From positions 78,645,004-78,709,003 of the forward strand of contig CM051024.1 of the NCBI GenBank assembly GCA_027627225.1: a DNA stretch of 64,000 nucleotides. Direction: 5' to 3'. The notes under the pieces were generated by a model, which was not told the DNA's origin, searched no databases, and worked only from the letters and a program-made list of their open reading frames with translations. Made by a program: the position numbers and the translations under genes. Shown piece by piece: positions 57,926 to 64,000 of the stretch; within the stretch, counting starts at the first letter, position 1; every line of letters starts with the position of its first letter. Origin of the DNA: Congeria kusceri (Eukaryota > Mollusca > Bivalvia > Myida > Dreissenidae).

Positions 57926-59984
57926 GTTGTGTTCTAACTTATTAACAAATATGATCGTATTGTAGTTATGGCAAGCGGTTAAAATCATGCATATTTGTAT
58001 TTTTACATTGTATTTTGACATTTGGTGTCATAGTAATCGAACATTTTCCAAGTCAGATCCACAAAGATATGTAGTCCAATGGAATTACAATTTATATTGT
58101 TTGCTTTGTATGTGTATGAAATATTGAACCAATTTGGTATTACGTATGCTTGGGATCAAATCAAATCAAATCGTTCAGGTGTATACAACAGCCTTTAAAC
58201 AATTGTAAGCATTTGTTGTTGTTTTTTTAATTACAGTTCGGTTTAACTATTATCAAGGCCTGGCGAAGATAGGAAAGAAACCAGTAATCTAAAACTCGGT
58301 ATGTTCTCTTAGTCTAATACCCAAATCGTCTCGCGGTTTTCGTCTAACAAAACAACATATGACATTGCGACACTACATGAATCCCTCTAGATATATTTTC
58401 CACAAACAACACTAATTACATCTGGAACATGGATAAAGCACTTAATAAGGAGTAAACATAGAATGAAATCCCGCAGACAATATCAGCACATGGAGTATAC
58501 ATAAATGCACTCCATTCTCGCGAGATATATCGTTCACATTAGTCTCTAAGAAAGTAGCCCGTCGAAATACCAGACTACATTTGTTTCGTATTTACTGGCA
58601 TCTAACCTGTAACTCAAATGTGCTTCCGAAATCAGCATACTGAACGAATATCACATTTTATAAGCGCAACGTATAAACGAACTCTATTGCTGAACTGATA
58701 TTATGAGGGTTTTTTTTACAAATATCCAAAATAAAAGCTAACCGATTGGCAAAAAACTAGAATTTAAGGATTATATCTTGAAAAGGGGTAAGTTTCTTGA
58801 CTTTATTATTTACCACATTGGTTTTGATAACATACTAATCCTCGATCCTTAAACCGACGAACATAGTCCATATCTTGATAAAATGTCTGCACCACAAAAC
58901 AAACAAATGCATTGCCTTCTGTTATTTTCAAGTGTCTGACATCTGTTGAAATATATATAGTTGCATGTTCAGGCAACGTTTTGATGTGAGGTATGAACTA
59001 TTGTGTTTATTTAGCGTAAATAGAGCCCAGGCGTCTAAATGCATACATTGTGTAATCAATGCACTACAAACTGCACTTGTGTATTTTGCGTTGTGAATTG
59101 CGATAACTTTGGTTTGAACGCCGCATATTTACAAACCAAATATACTTACAAAGTAGAAGAACGTCACACAAAAACAACAACGTGTACATCTTTAGTATTT
59201 TTAATTACATTACGACGATATATACAGTGTACATATACTTCGATTGTACCCAGTAAATCTAAGCATCATATTATTCTGTAAAATGTGAGACACCATACTT
59301 CACACAACCGTTTTGTTACAGTTTTGTGTCATTACAAAGCGATGAATATAAAGAGACACGTATAGTTGTTTTACTTTTAATGAGATCATTTTCATAAATA
59401 ATCATTTTGAACGTATAATGTAAGTTTTCCATGTTATGGCATTTGAGGGCAACATTAAAATTCTAATGAATCAAAATGATTTCGATCCAACTCTTTTCAC
59501 TTAGTAAATAGTACTAAATGCGAGTCAAAAACACAACACTGTAAAACTCACCAGTGTGGGACAGCTATGGCGAGAAGCTTCTTAGACAAATTTTTAGCCC
59601 ACATAGTTTATGGCTTATCCAGTTTTAATTTCAATTGTTTTAAAATTTGCATTAACGATTGTAGGCATAGACAGGCATACAAATTACCCTTTTCAGAAGA
59701 CATTAAAACTTAATATTTGATACTTAGTTACTTAGTTACCCAAGTAATTAATAGAAGTTTAAGGTTTTAAAGGCACAATTGCCTTGAGTTCTATACTTGT
59801 GTATAATACTTGTAAAAGCAATTTGTTTGTTGAATACTGTCTCTTAAATCTGATCAAAACACACTACAATGAAACAATTGTTTGCATGTGTTTACAGTCT
59901 GAATACGGATCAGGTTGATATATCAAGTAGACAAGCATTTCAACGTTTTCAAATTAATGTGGTAATTTTAGAACATGCATTTTG
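57926..59984. other. Non-coding AT-rich stretch
   Basis: Nothing supported. The 80-codon frame at 59039 is Cys/Thr-rich but without a known motif or splice context. Confidence 0.5.
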
Positions 59985-59988
59985 TTAA

Positions 59989-60484
59989 AGGGACAGAAAA
60001 TCGGCTTCCTATTGCACTATCAATTATATTGTTTGATAGAAAGATACGTGCAGTAAATAAATAAAAATTAAATAATACAAAATAAGTTGTTTAATAAAAG
60101 CAAATTAGCGAAAAAGTCTGAAAAAATTAAAAGCCCAGGCGAGTATCGAACTCACGACTTAGGAGCCATTCGAAGAAATGACAGTAGATCGAGATTTAAC
60201 CAACTGCGTTATCTAACCAACTGCGTTATCATGCTTGGGAAGGAGTCCTTTGTAAACGATGGTTATACAAAATGCTCACAATTTTGACGTCAAAATGTAA
60301 ACAGGAAAAAGTCCAAACAAACACAACATATATTATAAATTGATTTTTATCTCAGAATGTGTACACTCTTTACCCATTATATATACCCTGTTTTAACCGT
60401 TATAACATGCCAGTATTAATATCAAAATTTCGGATAGTTTTAAGAAATTGCTTCCTCGAGGACCTTTTGGATGACATAGTCCCT
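59989..60484 (-). mobile_element. TTAA-flanked element with tRNA-like promoter (copy 2, inverted)
   Basis: Flanked by TTAA (59985-59988, 60485-60488). Read on the minus strand it begins AGGGACTATGTCATCC and follows copy 1 (50755-51709) through 'atattaatactggcat', 'ttcctgtttacat', 'ttgacgtca' and the tRNA-like region to 'agtgcaataggaagcc'. It lacks the nested insertion, so it shows the simpler form of about 500 bp. Confidence 0.72.
60141..60230 (-). promoter_or_regulatory. tRNA-like Pol III promoter in copy 2
   Basis: On the minus strand 'cgcagttggttaaatctcg' (A-box type) is followed by 'gtgagttcgatactcgcc' (B-box type), with 'cttcgaatggctcctaagt' between. The block 'taaccaactgcgttat' is duplicated at 60195-60230, so the A-box start occurs twice. 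Confidence 0.6.
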
Positions 60485-60488
60485 TTAA

Positions 60489-61322
60489 ACCAGTCTTTTT
60501 TGGCGCCAGTATTAGTATATGAATGTTATTTATTTATTAAATAGGCTTTCATTACACATTCCAATATCAGTTTTGCATCCAAGGTCAGTTTGAATTAGTT
60601 AGAACGGAAGTCCACAGGTGCCCCATTGTTTTACGTGTTTTGAATGATGTCTTATGTGTTTTATCTTTTTTTATGTAATACGTTATAAATACGTTTGGTG
60701 TGGTGGTTCGGTGAAACGCGATATATCTTAGTTGCATGCAAACATCTTCGAAACATAGCGGTAGTCTGCAGCACTTGGTTGCGCACTTGGTCAAAATCGA
60801 AACAATCCAGTTGGACTTTTTAAAGGAAGCATAGTTGGTCTTTATACCGTTTGCAGTTAAAGTGTCCTAACATTTGGCATACCGTTTGAGAACTGAGAAC
60901 ATATTACAGATTAAAACGATTATTTGAGTTGACAAGTGCAATTTTAACATTGGTTTAGCTTTCTCTTTGTTAAATCATTTGATCAAATAAACAAACTTGC
61001 GCTTATTAGTGTTTGATACTACAGAGTTTGCATGGTATGGAGAGACACACAATGTTTGAGTTTAATGAAGGATGGCTGCATCACACGAGATGAAGACATG
61101 TACTAGTGGCAGCAAATAAAGGGCGTAGTACTAGGACACATTTTAAAGCAATTTTCCTCAATTAGTTGAACGTGTGTTGAAGCATGCAAAATCTGTGTTC
61201 TTTCTGAATGCAAATAAAAACAACAATACAGTACGGGACATTTTGCGGAAAGGAATTAATCTATCGAATTCAGGTGGACAAGTCATCGGAGAAAACGTAT
61301 GTCCTATGCAAGATCGTACATG
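60489..61322. other. Non-coding
   Basis: Nothing supported. Confidence 0.5.
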
Positions 61323-61324
61323 TA

Positions 61325-62115
61325 CGAGGGGCGATCAATAATTAACCGGACTGGCTTTGAATTTAATTTATTGCTTAATATATTTGAATAAAAGTTTTAG
61401 ATACAAGCGTTCATTTATTATTTAATATGGAAAGAAAAAAATATATATTACAAAGCATACACTCTGAATGTTGTTCGTTGCTATAGCAACCCATACCCCT
61501 TTAAGCGGGGGCGTTGTCATAATTTTGCTTTAATGTTCGAATTTGATATAAAAATAAATAGTTTAAAACGTGCCGTTTCCGCGCCGATTGACGAATTCCA
61601 CGTCATTGGTCAATTTTCAGACGTCATTGTAGACACGACTAGCTAGCAAAACGAATTTAAGCGTAACTGCCTGTGTCCTTTCATGGCGTCATCTGATCCA
61701 ACCGGTATTATAATTTTCTGTTGTGAGCTTAAATATTCGCCGACCTAAACCTCCGAGATGATTCAGAAGACATTGGCAGGCACCAACATGTCACGAACGC
61801 ATGCTTTTGAGCGGCACAGACGATTATGGGAAGGCCGTGTGTTAGCGCCATGAAAAATGTGTATTTTGCGCTGGTGATTATTTAAAAAGATGACAGAAAC
61901 ACGCTACGCCATTTTGACGTACAGTTTTCGTCTAAGCGTCCCCGACGGTTGTTATAATAATGTATGTACATTATTTATTTCTTGCATTACAGCTATGCAA
62001 CTTTCAGATAATATAGATAAAAAGATTGATAAGATTTAATGTCTTATTTTATTTACGTGAGCCTTGTTGTTTAAAAATAACAGCTTCAGTCCGCTAAATT
62101 TTGGATCACCCCTCG
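61325..62115. mobile_element. Mariner-like MITE (791 bp)
   Basis: TA lies at both borders (61323-61324, 62116-62117). The ends read CGAGGGGCGATCAATAATTA and, reversed, CGAGGGGTGATCCAAAATTT. 'TA-CGAGGG' ends are typical of Tc1/mariner-type elements. There is no transposase frame, so it is non-autonomous or internally replaced. Confidence 0.72.
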
Positions 62116-62245
62116 TACAAGGCATTCTGGGCATATCCAGTTGTGTCTGCTTTAAAGATTTAAGAATTTCCAACAAACAGTCTTGTTAGCGTTGAATTAT
62201 GTAAGGTATTATTAGTTACAATGTAAGTAACTGAAGTTGTATTGT

Positions 62246-62313
62246 ATATACACTCTCAGTGGCTTCATATCATACTCGCCCTCGTATGGTACGAAGCCAC
62301 TGAGGGCGTATAT
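62246..62313. repeat. Strong hairpin
   Basis: 'ctcagtggcttc' (62255-62266) and 'gaagccactgag' (62293-62304) are exact complements. Pairing continues inward through 'atatcatac/gtatggtac' and outward for about nine more bases, with an 8-nt loop. A further 'accctcagttg' copy follows at 62330. Confidence 0.7.
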
Positions 62314-63570
62314 CCCATACACCCTCAGTTGCTAACAGTGTAACGAATATATCTCACCGATTACCTTCACTGGTTTCTTTTAATTGATGTCACTTTAAAA
62401 ATAAAGACGAAAATGACGTCATTAGACTTCTCTGGGGTATTGGAATATACCCATGGTGTATGGAATATACCCCATGGTCATGTGACCTCTCTTAGCCAAT
62501 AGGATCCCGTCATTATGTAGGAGATGAAATATGTGTGTATGCTTTAAGAGTTCAAGAAAAGAATCGTGGAGAAATTCATGTAAGATACAACATACATGTT
62601 TACAATCATATTGTGAATCAAGCGCAGAATAGATATGTGTCTCGATTAAAAAAATATTTATATCGTAGTGAATCAGAAACAAAAAATATAATATCATATA
62701 TATTAGAGCTACTTGACGTATAGTAAACCAGTTTTAAGGTAATGTTTTTAAATTGTTCAGATTCTACTTATCATAACAACTTGAATAGCGAATGCTTTCG
62801 CCAGATTCTAATTGGGTCAATTCACAAACAAGCGTTGATGATCTGATATAAAAAAAAAAAAACATTATTTTTTGGTGTTATTATTATGATGCTTACTTCT
62901 GTTGTTATAAAGAGTGTAAACATTTTGAAAGCAGAATTGACCTTTGCCTTATTACAGTTAGCTCCTCTGAGCTAGTCAACAATTGAATGTTGTATATCTT
63001 TGAAATACATTAGATTTTTGCTATTTTCTAAAAACACAATTAATGAAAAGACCAAATAGAAGCAATATAGTATAAATCGTAATATTAACTTTTATACACG
63101 ATGTCAAAGATCTGATCCGACTGCCCGCGGATCCTTTTTGGCAGCACCCGTACATTTTCTGTTCCTAGATCTTTGTCTATAAATGTCAGGATCGTATTTA
63201 GGGCAAATTCGAATGTACGCCCGTGCTTGTACATGAAATATATCGGAAAATAATATTGAAGGAACTATTCACATATTGGGAAATAGAGAAATTCCAAAGA
63301 AAAAAAACAACACCGGCATGGCGAGATAAAATATGCCGGCATTTCCATCACGCACACGTATCTCGGGGCGGAGGGGGGGGGAGCAATAAACGCTTCCATA
63401 ATAACCTTTACCGCAAAATATATTTCAATAAATTATACCTTCGCAAAAAATATCGCATATAAAGAACCTTGGCAAAACAGTTTGACGACAAAACATGAAA
63501 AATGTCAATTTTAATAAATAGTGCATATTTGTTAATTCAGGTGAAGGATCAAATTTTAGGAGGATGGGGA
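62314..63570. other. Non-coding; small repeats
   Basis: Near 62434-62476 'ggggtattggaatataccc' and 'atggaatataccccatgg' form a degenerate repeat. Near 63315-63343 'ccggcatggcg' and 'tatgccggcat' form an imperfect inverted pair. No gene is supported; a G10-type run follows at 63370-63381. Confidence 0.5.
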
Positions 63571-63651
63571 TAACGACGACGACGACGACGATGATGATGA
63601 TGAGGCGGAGGAGGAGGAGGAGGAATAGGACGACGACGACGACGATGACGG
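63571..63651. repeat. Compound (acg)n-(atg)n-(gga)n microsatellite
   Basis: Runs of acg, then atg, then gga, then acg again. The Val/Leu-rich minus frame across it is an artefact of the repeat. Confidence 0.9.
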
Positions 63652-64000
63652 TATTGTACCGATTATAATGATGCCAATGATGAAGACGATAACGTACGAC
63701 GCGGACAATCAAAGTCATCAGAATTATATTTGCAGCTAAAGCAACACAGAAAGTATAGTGACATACTTACAACGTGTTAAGGAATTAATCCAAAGAAATA
63801 AAGCCCTCTATTAATACGGTTTGTATAGTTTAAATCTTATAATCTGTTTTAATCTTATAATCCGCTGGGAGTTAATAAACATGATATTAAATCATGTTGC
63901 AGTTAAATCGTCACTACTGAATATGTGTAACTATAAAGCACACCACTTCTTTTATTTGGTGTGAGAAAAAAAGAAAATGGCTGGATAATATATGTAATTA
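63652..64000. other. Non-coding to window end
   Basis: Nothing supported. Confidence 0.5.

Noticed and set aside
63425..63718. Val/Leu-rich 97-codon minus frame
   Set aside because: Produced by the compound microsatellite at 63571-63651.
1..64000. CRISPR arrays, bacterial operons, Shine-Dalgarno sites
   Set aside because: None seen; introns, LINEs, LTR and Harbinger elements make this eukaryotic nuclear DNA.

Overview
The window looks like metazoan nuclear DNA, most likely from a heterodont bivalve mollusc. It is AT-rich, carries GT-AG introns, and most of it is transposable elements in several states of decay. The bivalve inference rests on dispersed repeats I recognise from molluscan genomes: the 'gacctagtttt / actcggccgagatatcat' repeat near 55-56 kb, the 'gtccgtccgtccg' repeat at 24.4 kb and the 'gcataactctgt' repeat at 45.8 kb. 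Nothing bacterial, no CRISPR and no rRNA was seen.

Layout. 0-2.9 kb: non-coding with a 98-bp dimeric minisatellite and an exon-like stretch broken by a stop. 3.0-5.4 kb: the only plausible host gene, a three-exon DUF1647-like (glycosyltransferase-like) protein. 5.8-6.9 kb: decayed LINE ORF1 (+). 7.9-8.1 kb: short hAT-like MITE. 8.2-14.0 kb: decayed LINE on the minus strand (ORF1 remnant, EN, RT, C-terminal zinc motif, pentamer 3' tail). 15.6-23.5 kb: a DNA transposon with a THAP-DDE transposase on + and a SWIM-YqaJ nuclease on -, whose exons interleave (ISL2EU-like). 24.4 kb: dispersed repeat. 25.2-27.5 kb: an exon-like unit present three times, two copies lying in long inverted arms. 29.6-39.6 kb: a young Ty3/gypsy LTR retrotransposon on - (near-identical LTRs, TTTA target duplication, tRNA-Lys primer site, gag, broken pol). 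40.9-42.4 kb: a LINE remnant with a 2A-like motif. 42.9-57.9 kb: a 15-kb PIF/Harbinger element with a Myb/SANT gene on + and a DDE transposase on -, its introns swollen by nested elements (a TTAA-flanked element with a tRNA-like promoter, itself interrupted by another inverted-repeat element, and a 4.5-kb hAT-like element). 60.0-60.5 kb: a second copy of the tRNA-like TTAA element, inverted. 61.3-62.1 kb: a mariner-like MITE. The rest is AT-rich DNA, hairpins and microsatellites.

How the parts relate. Two DNA transposons share one architecture: two genes read inward from opposite ends, one encoding the DDE transposase and one an accessory DNA-binding or nuclease protein. In the first, the transposase catalytic exon lies inside an intron of the nuclease gene and the nuclease catalytic exon lies inside an intron of the transposase gene. 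Both elements carry frameshifts or stops, so these copies look inactive. The LTR element is the youngest insertion by LTR similarity. The best candidates for something under-described are the interleaved SWIM-YqaJ/THAP-DDE element, the TTAA-flanked family with an internal tRNA-like promoter, and the triplicated unknown exon at 25-27 kb. All reading was by eye; splice sites and family names are inferences.
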